The notes beneath the pieces are model-generated. The model saw only the letters and a program-made list of their open reading frames with translations, was not told where the DNA came from and searched no databases. Position numbers and translations under genes: made by a program. From positions 1-12,935 of the forward strand of contig JAEWBT010000039.1 in the NCBI GenBank assembly GCA_023391015.1: a DNA stretch of 12,935 nucleotides, read 5' to 3'. This document shows positions 1 to 6,084 of this stretch, piece by piece. This DNA is from Bacteroidota bacterium (lineage in GTDB: Bacteria; Bacteroidota; Bacteroidia; Chitinophagales; Chitinophagaceae). Positions within the stretch are counted from its first letter, which is position 1, and each line of letters starts with the position of its first letter.

Positions 1-42
1 CTAAAAGTCCGGAACCCGGGATGCAAAAATTCAGGAATCAAA

Positions 43-116
43 TTTCCGGAAATCAGGGCGTTGGAACCAGAATCCAAGGGCCAAAAATCAGATGTCAGGG
101 TTCAGATTTCCGGAAA
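43..116. repeat. TTTCCGGAAA palindrome, two copies (43-52, 107-116)
   Basis: Two exact copies of the 10-base palindrome lie 64 bases apart, and both are followed by TCAG, so the shared unit is TTTCCGGAAATCAG. They belong to the family of 13 exact copies in this window. The function is unknown. As a perfect palindrome it has no orientation and could be a protein-binding site, but its abundance argues for a genome-wide iterated element. Confidence 0.85.
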
Positions 117-223
117 TCAGACTTAAAGGTTCAGACAGTTATGCTTTTGACGGAACGGCTGCAAAGGTGGGGCCTTATCCGCCAAAATAAAAAAGGCCCG
201 TTTTCGTTTCCCCCACGTTTTGT

Positions 224-247
224 AGAGACAAGGCACGCCTTGTCTCT
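224..247. repeat. Perfect hairpin repeat, GTAGAGAC type
   Basis: AGAGACAAGG (224-233) and CCTTGTCTCT (238-247) are exact inverted complements around the 4-base loop CACG. The outer end reads GTAGAGAC, which resembles the GTAGGGGC end of the longer inverted repeat at 10813-10853. Both look like members of a short palindromic intergenic repeat family (REP or MITE-like). No T-run follows on either strand, so I do not call it a terminator. Confidence 0.6.
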
Positions 248-283
248 TGGGCGCACAATCTCGTGGCGGACCGTTTCTCCGAC

Positions 284-320
284 AAAAAAATGCCGGTATA
301 GCCATAAAGCCACACCGACA
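284..320 (-). terminator. Rho-independent terminator of the 343-1359 gene
   Basis: Read on the minus strand, a 12-bp stem (arms 309-320 and 291-302, with three G-U pairs and a 6-base loop) is followed at once by seven T residues (complement of 284-290). It starts 23 bases after the stop codon of the minus-strand gene. An exact TTTCCGGAAA (323-332) lies between the stop and the stem. Confidence 0.8.
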
Positions 321-322
321 TT

Positions 323-332
323 TTTCCGGAAA
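323..332. repeat. TTTCCGGAAA palindrome
   Basis: Exact copy lying between the stop codon of the minus-strand T9SS gene (343) and its terminator stem. It is one of several copies placed just 3' of a stop codon. Confidence 0.85.
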
Positions 333-342
333 TCCAGACCAC

Positions 343-1359
343 TTACTGTACGGAAAGCTTTTGCATCAGGGCTTCGCCGGTTGCGCTTTGAACACGAACC
401 AGGTAAATGCCTTTGGCCCAGTCGGCAGTGTTGATATCAATAATCGCGTTTTTCTCAGCAGTTTGGCTGAACACCTTTTTTCCGGAAATATCGGTGATTA
501 AAACCGTGGTATTCGTACCAAAAGATGCGGGGATTTCCAGGCGTGTGTTGCCCGTAGAAGGGTTGGGCGCGAGATGGAAATTCTCGGTTGCACTCACAGT
601 AGAAACGGCAGATGCAGATGCATCCATATAATCACCGCTCACCCCATCTACCACGAACTGACCAGAGCCATTGTCCGAAAAGTTGAAGTTCATGGCCAGG
701 ATAGGATTGCGGGTGTTGGCGTCGAACCACATATAAATATGGCCGAGGTCATTCTTAGAAACCCCCGTGTTTGTAATGACGACGTTGTTGATGATACGCA
801 CCATGAGTACGTTGGGGTATGTTCCCAATGGCGTAGTCAGTGTGCCGTACCCTGCACCAGAAGTAGCGAATGTTCCATTGTTGGTGATCGTAAGACCAAA
901 GGACGGAATGCTAAGGGTTGCCGCGTATGTATCTGAATACCGCGTGTTATAAGTAATTGGAAAACGATAATAGTCTACCACATCCGTGTACGTTGTGGTC
1001 GCTAATGGGCTGCCTGCGCCTGTAAGTTGGCAAATATTGCCCGCGTTTCTGTAGTAATTGAAGGCAGAATCGGCAATGACTCCCTGCACCAGATTAGCAT
1101 TGCCATAACCTGCACAATCAGCCTGCGGAACACAGTTGAAATAGTCGATGTGACGTGCACTGTCTGGAGTTAAATTGGCGTAGTTCCATGTAACATTTGC
1201 GCCTGTATCCGGTAACGGCATACTCGTGCTGCCCGTAAAACGTTGATACACATTGATACTGGGCTGCGGCATGTGAGTTGCCGCCGTAAGCGTGATTTGC
1301 GCCTGTACAGAGGGCGCGATTGCCAGCAAAAGGCCGGCCAGGAGTAGCGTTTTTTTCAT
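343..1359 (-). CDS. T9SS type A sorting domain-containing secreted protein
   Basis: This is a 338-residue exported protein. Residues 1-20 form a Sec signal peptide: a Lys-Lys start, a Leu/Ala-rich core, and likely cleavage after VQA with mature Gln21. The middle (21-255) is beta-rich and Thr/Asn/Tyr-rich, has two cysteines in an NCVPQADC motif (C76, C82), and matches no enzyme family I recognise. The last 78 residues (261-338) are a type A Por sorting domain, with PNPSTG at its start, a VLITDISGKKVF strand pair, and the terminal GIYLVRV...QKLSVQ. In this family the domain directs transfer across the outer membrane by the type IX system and is then removed, so the product should be surface-attached or released. 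It is a paralogue of the neighbour at 1497-2525 and has its own terminator. The start is set by the signal peptide. No Shine-Dalgarno is visible, and the start context TCTACATG is the same as in the paralogue. The function of the mature part is unknown. Confidence 0.9.
   Translation of the reverse strand: MKKTLLLAGLLLAIAPSVQAQITLTAATHMPQPSINVYQRFTGSTSMPLPDTGANVTWNYANLTPDSARHIDYFNCVPQADCAGYGNANLVQGVIADSAFNYYRNAGNICQLTGAGSPLATTTYTDVVDYYRFPITYNTRYSDTYAATLSIPSFGLTITNNGTFATSGAGYGTLTTPLGTYPNVLMVRIINNVVITNTGVSKNDLGHIYMWFDANTRNPILAMNFNFSDNGSGQFVVDGVSGDYMDASASAVSTVSATENFHLAPNPSTGNTRLEIPASFGTNTTVLITDISGKKVFSQTAEKNAIIDINTADWAKGIYLVRVQSATGEALMQKLSVQ
479..488. repeat. TTTCCGGAAA palindrome inside a CDS
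   Basis: Exact copy inside the sorting-domain coding region of the 338-residue protein. On the coding strand the phase is ATT-TCC-GGA-AAA, encoding Ile-Ser-Gly-Lys. Confidence 0.85.
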
Positions 1360-1435
1360 GTAGAAAAGTTGCGGTAAATTTTAACACTGCGAATGTATTC
1401 TAAAAACAGAATAACATTTCATTTCTGTATAAAAA
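1360..1435 (-). promoter_or_regulatory. Leader and presumed promoter region of the 343-1359 gene
   Basis: This AT-rich stretch separates the terminator of the upstream paralogue from the start codon at 1359, so the gene should have its own promoter here. I see no exact TAnnTTTG box on the minus strand; the nearest is TAAAATTTA about 20 bases before the ATG, with one base too many. The call rests on position rather than on a motif. Confidence 0.3.
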
Positions 1436-1475
1436 AAAGCAAATCGTTTTCCGGAAGGGAAAACGATTTGCTTTA
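1431..1475 (-). terminator. Strong rho-independent terminator of the 1497-2525 gene
   Basis: A perfect 17-bp stem (1436-1452 with 1458-1474) closes a 5-base loop 22 bases past the stop codon. On the minus strand it runs into a T-tract (complement of 1431-1438). On the plus strand the stem is followed by TTTAAAAAA, so it is less convincing in that direction. TTTCCGGAA, nine bases of the iterated palindrome, spans the top of the stem and the loop (1448-1456). Confidence 0.9.
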
Positions 1476-1496
1476 AAAAAACGGCTTCCGGTTCTT

Positions 1497-2525
1497 TTAC
1501 TGCACCGAAAGCTTCTGGAAAGAGGCTTCGCCGCTCGCGCTTTGCACTCGAACCAGATAGATGCCTTTGGCCCAGTCGGCGGTGTGGATGGTAATAACCG
1601 GTTGTGTTCCGGCAGCTGCTTTAAACACCCCTTTTCCGGAAATATCGGTGATTACAACCGTGGCATTGGCTCCAAAGGCTTGCGGAATCTGAAGCTGTGT
1701 AACGCCGGTAGCCGGGTTTGGAACCAGTTGGAACGTCTCCGCAGCACTTACGTTTCGAACACTGCTCGGAGCCGACATTTGGTAGGTGCCACCCACAAAC
1801 CGGTCTGTTTGGCCCGATATCGTGGTGGTATTGTCCAGATAAGTCATTACCGGAAAACGACTACCGGCTACAAACCACTCGTATTGAATCACATCAATTT
1901 CGGCAAACGTCTGGAACAGCAGGGTGGCTTTAATGCTGACAATAGAGCGCACCTGCAAAACGTTCTGAAACGTATCCAAAGGCGTTATCAGGGTTCCATA
2001 ACCAGTCGCTTTCACGGTGTCTTTGGCATCCACATTCAAGGTAACGTTTGTACCTTGAAAAGAGGCCGTCGCCGTGCCGGTAGCCGCGTCGTTAAACTGA
2101 TTGTTGTAGGTGAACGGATAGCGGTACACGTCCAGCGGATTGTTATTGGCAAACTTCAGGGTAAACTCCGGGGTCTTGCCGCCGGTGGACTGGAAGACGT
2201 TCGCACCGGTTTTGAAATATTGGTAGAACGTGTCTGCCGGAGATCCGGAAAGCAAGTTGGCGTTGTTGAAAGAAGCACAATTGGCCTGCGGCACGCAGTT
2301 AAAATATTGCAGCGTATCAAATCCAACCGGAATCACACCGCTGTAATTCCAGGTTTGATTGGCACCCATCGTGGGCATTACCGGCATGGCGCTGGTGTCA
2401 TCAAAAGCCATGTAATAGCCGCTGCCGGCTTGCGGCATATGCGTGGCGGCGGTCAGGGTAATCTGCGCTTGCGTGGTACCGGCAACAGCCGTGAGCAAGG
2501 CAGCGAAAAGTAGGTGTTTTTTCAT
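1497..2525 (-). CDS. T9SS type A sorting domain-containing secreted protein, paralogue
   Basis: This 342-residue protein has the same layout as the 343-1359 product. It has a signal peptide (1-20, cleavage after TQA), then QITLTAATHMPQ, identical to its sister from residue 21. The beta-rich middle has the paired cysteines NCVPQANC (C77, C83) and a conserved GAN-x-TWNY. The type A Por domain occupies 265-342 (PNPATG, ITDISGK, GIYLVRV, QKLSVQ). The sorting domains are nearly identical between the two proteins, while the middles have diverged in length and sequence, as expected after tandem duplication of a secreted protein. Neither shows catalytic motifs, so an adhesin or other surface role is possible but unproven. 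The start is fixed by the signal peptide. Transcription probably begins in the 63-base gap upstream and stops at the hairpin near 1440. Confidence 0.9.
   Translation of the reverse strand: MKKHLLFAALLTAVAGTTQAQITLTAATHMPQAGSGYYMAFDDTSAMPVMPTMGANQTWNYSGVIPVGFDTLQYFNCVPQANCASFNNANLLSGSPADTFYQYFKTGANVFQSTGGKTPEFTLKFANNNPLDVYRYPFTYNNQFNDAATGTATASFQGTNVTLNVDAKDTVKATGYGTLITPLDTFQNVLQVRSIVSIKATLLFQTFAEIDVIQYEWFVAGSRFPVMTYLDNTTTISGQTDRFVGGTYQMSAPSSVRNVSAAETFQLVPNPATGVTQLQIPQAFGANATVVITDISGKGVFKAAAGTQPVITIHTADWAKGIYLVRVQSASGEASFQKLSVQ
1633..1642. repeat. TTTCCGGAAA palindrome inside a CDS
   Basis: Exact copy in the sorting-domain coding region of the 342-residue protein, in the same phase as the copy at 479 (ATT-TCC-GGA-AAA, Ile-Ser-Gly-Lys). 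It lies at the homologous site, so it was probably inherited through the duplication. Confidence 0.85.
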
Positions 2526-2549
2526 GTAGAAGATTTTTGAAAAGGCCCC

Positions 2550-2582
2550 TAAAATTAAACACGCTACGAAATAGGCAAAAAA
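2550..2582 (-). promoter_or_regulatory. Candidate Bacteroidota promoter of the 1497-2525 gene
   Basis: On the minus strand, TTTTTTG (complement of 2576-2582) is followed 18 bases later by TAATTTTA (complement of 2550-2557). This approximates the TTTG / TAnnTTTG pattern of the Bacteroidota primary sigma factor, with the last base of the second box not matching. It lies about 25 bases before the start codon. AT-rich sequence yields such matches easily. Confidence 0.35.
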
Positions 2583-2588
2583 TATTTT

Positions 2589-3143
2589 CTATCCCACCGC
2601 GCCCAGCGAAAGCACTTTCCGGGCTTCATCGTGCACAATCTGCAACGCCACCTCGGTCGGCAGCTCGCCCGACTCGCTCAATACGGCATCTACCATCCGG
2701 CGGTGCAGGTCGGCGGCAGTGGCTTCGGGCTTGAGTTGAGCCGTTAGCTGATTAATCATGTTCAATTCCTGTTCTTTCACGCCCCGCACCGTTTCCCACA
2801 CCTGCCGGCTCACGTAGATCTGCTGGCTCAGGTTGTGTTCCCATTCGGTTTGGATAGTCAGGGCCATAGCCGCCGAAAATTCAGAAGCCGTCATGCCGGT
2901 CGCATAGACGCGCCCCGGCAGGTTGCGCGGATGAATGCGTTCCAGAAAAAGGGTTAGCCGCTCGTAGGCTTGGAGGCGCAGCCGGTGGCTCACGTCCTGG
3001 GTTTCGCGCAGCAGGGCAATTTGCTTGCGCTGCGTGTCGGAAACCAAAAACTTGGCAACCACCAGGTAGCTGGTCAGCAAAACCACCACAGCGGGTAAAG
3101 TATACTTCAGGATTTCTAAGACCGTTGCGGTAACAGGATTCAT
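2589..3143 (-). CDS. Hypothetical membrane-anchored coiled-coil protein
   Basis: I do not recognise this 184-residue protein with confidence. One hydrophobic segment (about 12-34, rich in Val, Leu, Ala) near the N-terminus is not followed by a signal-peptidase site, so it should be a membrane anchor. The rest is charged and probably helical: residues 35-75 (DTQRKQIALLRETQDVSHRL) and 110-165 have heptad-like Leu/Ile spacing. No catalytic motif or cysteine cluster is seen. The C-terminal part facing the cytoplasm is the simplest topology. It is 63 bases upstream of the T9SS gene on the same strand and divergent from the DUF2383 gene. The start is the first ATG before the membrane segment. No Shine-Dalgarno is evident. 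Confidence 0.75.
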   Translation of the reverse strand: MNPVTATVLEILKYTLPAVVVLLTSYLVVAKFLVSDTQRKQIALLRETQDVSHRLRLQAYERLTLFLERIHPRNLPGRVYATGMTASEFSAAMALTIQTEWEHNLSQQIYVSRQVWETVRGVKEQELNMINQLTAQLKPEATAADLHRRMVDAVLSESGELPTEVALQIVHDEARKVLSLGAVG

Positions 3144-3160
3144 AAGGAAAGGAACAAGTG

Positions 3161-3190
3161 CGAAAATAGGTTGTCCGGAAAATAAAAACC
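3161..3190 (-). promoter_or_regulatory. Candidate promoter of the 2589-3143 gene
   Basis: On the minus strand TATTTTCG (complement of 3161-3168) fits TAnnTTTG at seven of eight bases. A TTTTT run (complement of 3183-3188) lies at roughly the right distance upstream, and the box is 18 bases before the ATG. The imperfect TGTCCGGAAA lies between the boxes (3173-3182). The support is weak. Confidence 0.25.
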
Positions 3191-3259
3191 GCTTTTTACG
3201 TAGGGTATTGCAATATTCTGCATCGCATTGCCACGCGCTGGTACCGTTTTTTTAAAAAG

Positions 3260-3267
3260 TATATTTC
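3260..3267 (+). promoter_or_regulatory. Candidate -7 box upstream of the DUF2383 gene
   Basis: TATATTTC matches the Bacteroidota TAnnTTTG box at seven of eight positions, 18 bases before the start at 3286. No clear TTTG partner is present about 20 bases upstream. Confidence 0.25.
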
Positions 3268-3285
3268 TGACTCCGTTTTCTTTTT

Positions 3286-3750
3286 ATGCTTGCTGCCGAC
3301 AAACACGTAGCGATCCTCAATGACCTGATCCGGATTAACAATGACCGCATTGCCGGCTATCGTATAGCACTGGAAAAGCTTTCCACAAACGAGAAAGTAA
3401 TTTACGAACTGTTTGAAAAACTTCGTGATGAATCCATAGCGTTTCGGGAAGGGCTTATCAACAAGGTCGCGGTCCTGGGCGGCGAAGTCGCCACAGACAC
3501 TACTTTTTCCGGAAAAGTTTACCGCACCTGGATGGATTTAAAAACAACTATTGGGGGCACCGACACCACAGCGATCCTGGGTAGCTGCGTTTTTGGCGAA
3601 AGTGCCTGGCAAAAAGCTTATGAAGCCATCCTAAGTATGGACAGCGGATTGCCGGAAGACAGCCTGGAACTGATCCAGGGGCAATATGAAGACGGCCGCC
3701 GCTCAGCTACGCTGCTCGAAGCATGTCAACAAATGCTCTCACCCCCTTGA
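3286..3750 (+). CDS. PA2169 family four-helix-bundle protein (DUF2383)
   Basis: This 154-residue soluble helical protein looks like the DUF2383/PA2169 family, a ferritin-like four-helix bundle whose biochemical role is not established. Supporting features are the start DKHVAILNDLIRINNDRIAGY (residues 5-25), an acidic helix with E38, E42 and E48, and the later segment SCVFGESAWQKAYEAIL (about 100-116), where the family has paired helices with Glu and Tyr. The length is normal for the family. In other bacteria such genes are often found with stress or envelope genes. Here the next gene is a small conserved Bacteroidota protein, 134 bases downstream and without an intervening terminator, so the two may be cotranscribed. 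There is no signal peptide or membrane segment. The ATG at 3286 is chosen because the family's first helix begins within a few residues. No Shine-Dalgarno is visible. Confidence 0.8.
   Translation: MLAADKHVAILNDLIRINNDRIAGYRIALEKLSTNEKVIYELFEKLRDESIAFREGLINKVAVLGGEVATDTTFSGKVYRTWMDLKTTIGGTDTTAILGSCVFGESAWQKAYEAILSMDSGLPEDSLELIQGQYEDGRRSATLLEACQQMLSPP
3506..3515. repeat. TTTCCGGAAA palindrome inside a CDS
   Basis: Exact copy in the DUF2383 gene, extended to TTTTCCGGAAAA (3505-3516). The codon phase is TTT-TCC-GGA-AAA, encoding Phe-Ser-Gly-Lys, the same phase as in the two T9SS genes. Confidence 0.85.
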
Positions 3751-3884
3751 TAAACTGCCGGAAATGCGAAACGCCAGAAACCTTCTCCTTCCCGGAAAAA
3801 AACACTTTTGCCCTTCTGGTAAAACCCTTCTGCACGGCTGGCATCATCTCTTTGAAAGTTTTTTCTTACCAACGCATATCTCTC

Positions 3885-4283
3885 ATGACTCCAAATAATC
3901 AGCAATCCGACAACGCGCAGTCGGTTAAATCAACCGGCAATACCGATCCGGTTCCTTACATGACTTCCATGGCAACCTGCATGAACAAGATTGTGCTGGA
4001 TGGCTATGTAGATACTTTTAAGGTAACCGAGCAGGGCCTGCACTCCTTAAAAGAAGACCGGTATTACCAGCCCAATGACATCCACATCGTGAATTATTTC
4101 CGGTTTGAAGGCATGTCAGATCCCGCCGATAACACCATTCTTTACCAGATTGAAACGGCTGACGGACTGAAAGGCTCGCTGGTGGATGCTTATGGCGCCT
4201 ACTCCGATGCCGGTGTAAATGAATTCATCCAGCAGGTAGAGGAGTTGCAAAAGAAGAATCCTAAAAAAGCGGATTCCAATTAA
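3885..4283 (+). CDS. Small conserved Bacteroidota protein ('PRPP synthetase'-labelled family)
   Basis: This is a 132-residue cytoplasmic protein. Residues 1-30 are polar and probably disordered; the conserved part is about 31-122. The hallmarks are FRFEGMSDPAD (72-82), DGLKG (93-97) and DAYGAYSD (101-108). From memory, these mark a family of about 100 residues common in Bacteroidota and often named 'phosphoribosylpyrophosphate synthetase'. The protein is far too short for a PRPP synthetase (about 310 residues) and shows no PRPP-binding loop, so the name is probably inherited error and the function is unknown. The frame stays open up to 3723, but those 54 codons overlap the upstream gene and do not look like the family, so I start at the ATG at 3885. 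A large hairpin follows the stop. Confidence 0.75.
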   Translation: MTPNNQQSDNAQSVKSTGNTDPVPYMTSMATCMNKIVLDGYVDTFKVTEQGLHSLKEDRYYQPNDIHIVNYFRFEGMSDPADNTILYQIETADGLKGSLVDAYGAYSDAGVNEFIQQVEELQKKNPKKADSN

Positions 4284-4296
4284 AGCTGATTTGAAT

Positions 4297-4343
4297 AACC
4301 AAAAAGAGAGGTTGCTTTTCCAAAGCCGCCGCTCTTTTTGGTT
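4297..4343 (+). terminator. Terminator hairpin after the 3885-4283 gene
   Basis: AACCAAAAAGAG (4297-4308) pairs exactly with CTCTTTTTGGTT (4332-4343). Inside, GGTTGCTTT and AAAGCCGCC pair with one mismatch and one wobble around the loop TCC. The U-run CTCTTTTT immediately after the GC-rich inner stem is the usual layout of an intrinsic terminator in which the flanking A-tract also pairs. It starts 14 bases after the stop. Confidence 0.75.
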
Positions 4344-4386
4344 TAAAATAAACACGCTTCTCGCTGCTGGCCTTTGATGGGCCTGT

Positions 4387-4427
4387 TTTTCCGGAAAATA
4401 GGCCCCTGTTTCCGGAAATTTCCGGAA
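4387..4427. repeat. Cluster of three TTTCCGGAA(A) palindromes
   Basis: TTTTCCGGAAAA (4387-4398), TTTCCGGAAA (4409-4418) and TTTCCGGAA (4419-4427) lie within 41 bases, the densest cluster in the window. The second and third are back to back. The cluster lies between a terminator and the rpoN promoter region. Confidence 0.85.
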
Positions 4428-4600
4428 CCAACATTCCTTCTTGACTGGAATTATCATTCTACACTTTGGGGAAAGCATTCCACACGGTGGCATGTTTTTA
4501 TTGCAATAGAAAATGGCTGACAATTGCTTCTTGTGTTTTTCTGGCTGATTATCAATGATAATTGGTTGGAAAATATTTTGTTTTCGTTTGAAGCCTTTTT

Positions 4601-4616
4601 TGGAAAGGGGTTTGCA
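4601..4616 (+). promoter_or_regulatory. Candidate sigma-54 (-24/-12) promoter of rpoN
   Basis: TGGAAAGGGGTTTGCA has GG and GC separated by exactly 10 bases, the invariant sigma-54 spacing, with a perfect TTGCA at -12 and TGG-N-A-N-G at -24 (consensus TGGCACG-N4-TTGCW). Transcription would start near 4627, giving a leader of about 36 bases before the rpoN ATG at 4663. This would make rpoN autoregulated or dependent on an activator. The match is five of seven in the -24 element, so it remains a prediction. Confidence 0.45.
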
Positions 4617-4662
4617 CTAACGGGGTAGCCCTATCCAAAACCGAAAAGCAGCCTCTCTACCT

Positions 4663-6084
4663 ATGCTTAGCCAAACCCAGACCCAGCGACAGACCCTTAA
4701 AATTCTACCTCAACAAATTCAGCTGTTAAATCTGTATTTTCTGAATAACCTGGAGCTGGAGCAACGCATCCGCACCGAGTTGGAGGAAAATCCGTTTTTG
4801 GACAGCAATGCCGAAGAAACATTTGAAGAAAGCGAAACCAAGCCGTCGAAAGATGACGTGCAGGATTATCAGGACTGGGAAGAGCGCGGCTACGACGACG
4901 TGCCCGACTACCGCGAGGAATACCAAAACTATTTTACCAGCGAGGTAACACCCAACGTAGCCATCGCCGGGGCCGTTCACTTTAAAGATGACGCCCGCCA
5001 GCAGTTGCGGATGCTCACCCTCGAAGAGCGCGAATTTGAAATTGCTGATTATCTGATCAACGCGCTCAACCACCAGGGGCTGATGGACAAGCCCTTGGCA
5101 GAAATGGCCGACGAAATTTCATTTTCGCTCGGCATTTTAGTGGATGAGGATGAGGTGCTGCGGATCCTGAAAATCATCCAAACCCTCGATCCCACCGGCC
5201 TGGGCTCGCGCAGTGTGCAGGAATGTCTGGAAATCCAACTGATGCAGATGGACGCCAGCCGTCCGGAAATTGCTACGGCCCAAAAACTGGTACAGCACCA
5301 CTTCAACGACCTGATGCACCGGCAGTTTGAAAAAATCTACCACCAACTCGGCATCAATGACGAAGAGCTGCGCGCCGTGCTGGGTCTTATCGGCGGACTG
5401 AAATTCCACCCCGTTATTGAAGAGGTTTCGCATTACGAGCCGAAAACCACTATTATCCCCGATTACATTATCAGCCGCTTCGGCGACACTATACAGGTGA
5501 ACCTCTACAGTTCGCGGTCGGCGGCTGTTTTTGTGAATCAGGGACTTTACGAACAACTGGCCGGGCAGATTACCTCCCGTGACCGCGGTGCCAACCAATA
5601 TGTAAAAAGCAAGCTGGCCTCGGCGCAGTGGTTTGTCAACGCCGTGAAGCAACGCGAAGAAACCATGATGCGCATCATGACCACCATTGTAGAGATGCAG
5701 CACGACTACTTTATGGAAGGCGATATCCGGCAGCTGAAGCCAATGGTGTTGCGGATGGTGGCCGAGAAAGCCGGGTTGGATATCTCAACCGTTTCGCGGA
5801 TTACCTCTAACAAATACGCCGAAACCCATTTTGGTCTGGTGTATCTCAAAGACCTGTTCTCCGAAGGCATTGCCGACAAGAAAGGCGAAGTGATTTCCAA
5901 CAAGGTAATCCAGTCGGTAATCGAGGAAGCCATTGCCGGCGAAGACAAGCGCAAGCCCTACACCGATCAGCAGCTGGTCAATATTCTTTCCGCCAAAGGT
6001 TATAATATTGCCCGCCGCACGGTGGCCAAATACCGCGAACAGATGCGCATTCCGATTGCGCAAATCCGGGCCGTCTGGGCGTAA
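4663..6084 (+). CDS. rpoN: RNA polymerase sigma-54 factor RpoN
   Basis: This 473-residue sigma-54 is full length for the family. Region I (about 2-47) is Gln/Leu-rich (SQTQTQRQTLKILPQQIQLL), ends in LEENPFLD, and is the part that interacts with the AAA+ activator. Region II (48-95) is a strongly acidic linker. Region III holds the core-binding part with DPTGLGSRSVQECL (176-189), then the helix-turn-helix AEKAGLDISTVSRITSNKY (367-385) that reads the -12 element. The RpoN box ARRTVAKYRE (450-459), which contacts the -24 element, is intact. The protein should direct RNA polymerase to -24/-12 promoters and needs ATP hydrolysis by an enhancer-binding protein. A candidate for that protein is the next gene, 200 bases downstream. 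The start is set by region I. A -24/-12-like promoter lies about 50 bases upstream. Confidence 0.97.
   Translation: MLSQTQTQRQTLKILPQQIQLLNLYFLNNLELEQRIRTELEENPFLDSNAEETFEESETKPSKDDVQDYQDWEERGYDDVPDYREEYQNYFTSEVTPNVAIAGAVHFKDDARQQLRMLTLEEREFEIADYLINALNHQGLMDKPLAEMADEISFSLGILVDEDEVLRILKIIQTLDPTGLGSRSVQECLEIQLMQMDASRPEIATAQKLVQHHFNDLMHRQFEKIYHQLGINDEELRAVLGLIGGLKFHPVIEEVSHYEPKTTIIPDYIISRFGDTIQVNLYSSRSAAVFVNQGLYEQLAGQITSRDRGANQYVKSKLASAQWFVNAVKQREETMMRIMTTIVEMQHDYFMEGDIRQLKPMVLRMVAEKAGLDISTVSRITSNKYAETHFGLVYLKDLFSEGIADKKGEVISNKVIQSVIEEAIAGEDKRKPYTDQQLVNILSAKGYNIARRTVAKYREQMRIPIAQIRAVWA

Larger units (their letters stand above)
1..342. other. Gene-free left end with palindromic repeats and a terminator
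   Basis: I see no credible gene here. The open frames are short, lack family features and overlap the real gene that ends at 343. The stretch holds three exact copies of the TTTCCGGAAA palindrome (43, 107, 323), a perfect 10-bp hairpin repeat (224-247) and the terminator of the minus-strand gene (284-320). The first 140 bases look like degenerate repetition: TTTCCGGAAATCAG occurs at 43 and 107, and GGTTCAGA at 99 and 129. Confidence 0.7.
4284..4662. other. Gene-free spacer before rpoN
   Basis: No gene is seen in these 379 bases. In order they hold a terminator hairpin (4297-4343), a cluster of three TTTCCGGAA(A) sites (4387-4427), a small AT-rich dyad ATTATC-AAT-GATAAT (4548-4562), and a sigma-54-type promoter match (4601-4616) ahead of rpoN. 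The long leader suggests that rpoN has its own regulated promoter. Confidence 0.7.

Noticed and set aside
21..434. 137-codon frame at the left end
   Set aside because: It runs through palindromic repeats and the terminator and into the 3' end of a real gene on the other strand, with no family likeness.
1439..1471. GG-N10-GC matches on both strands
   Set aside because: They fall inside the perfect terminator stem, and the palindrome makes both strands match together. The -24 half is poor and they are placed at a gene end.
1542..2513. 323-codon open frame on the plus strand
   Set aside because: It lies opposite the T9SS paralogue, which has a signal peptide and sorting domain. The plus frame is His/Arg/Gly-rich with no domain.
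3723..3884. 54-codon N-terminal extension of the 3885-4283 gene
   Set aside because: It overlaps the end of the DUF2383 gene, has an unlikely composition for this family, and the conserved region begins well after the ATG at 3885.
4441..4468. TTGACT...TACACTTTG resembling an E. coli-type or Bacteroidota promoter before rpoN
   Set aside because: The spacer is 13 bases for the E. coli pattern. The Bacteroidota box has an extra base, and it lies almost 200 bases from the start codon.
4488..4505. TGGCATG...TTGCA resembling a sigma-54 promoter
   Set aside because: GG and GC are 12 bases apart instead of the required 10. The nearby TGGCTGACAATTGC (4514-4527) has 9. Sigma-54 is strict about this spacing.
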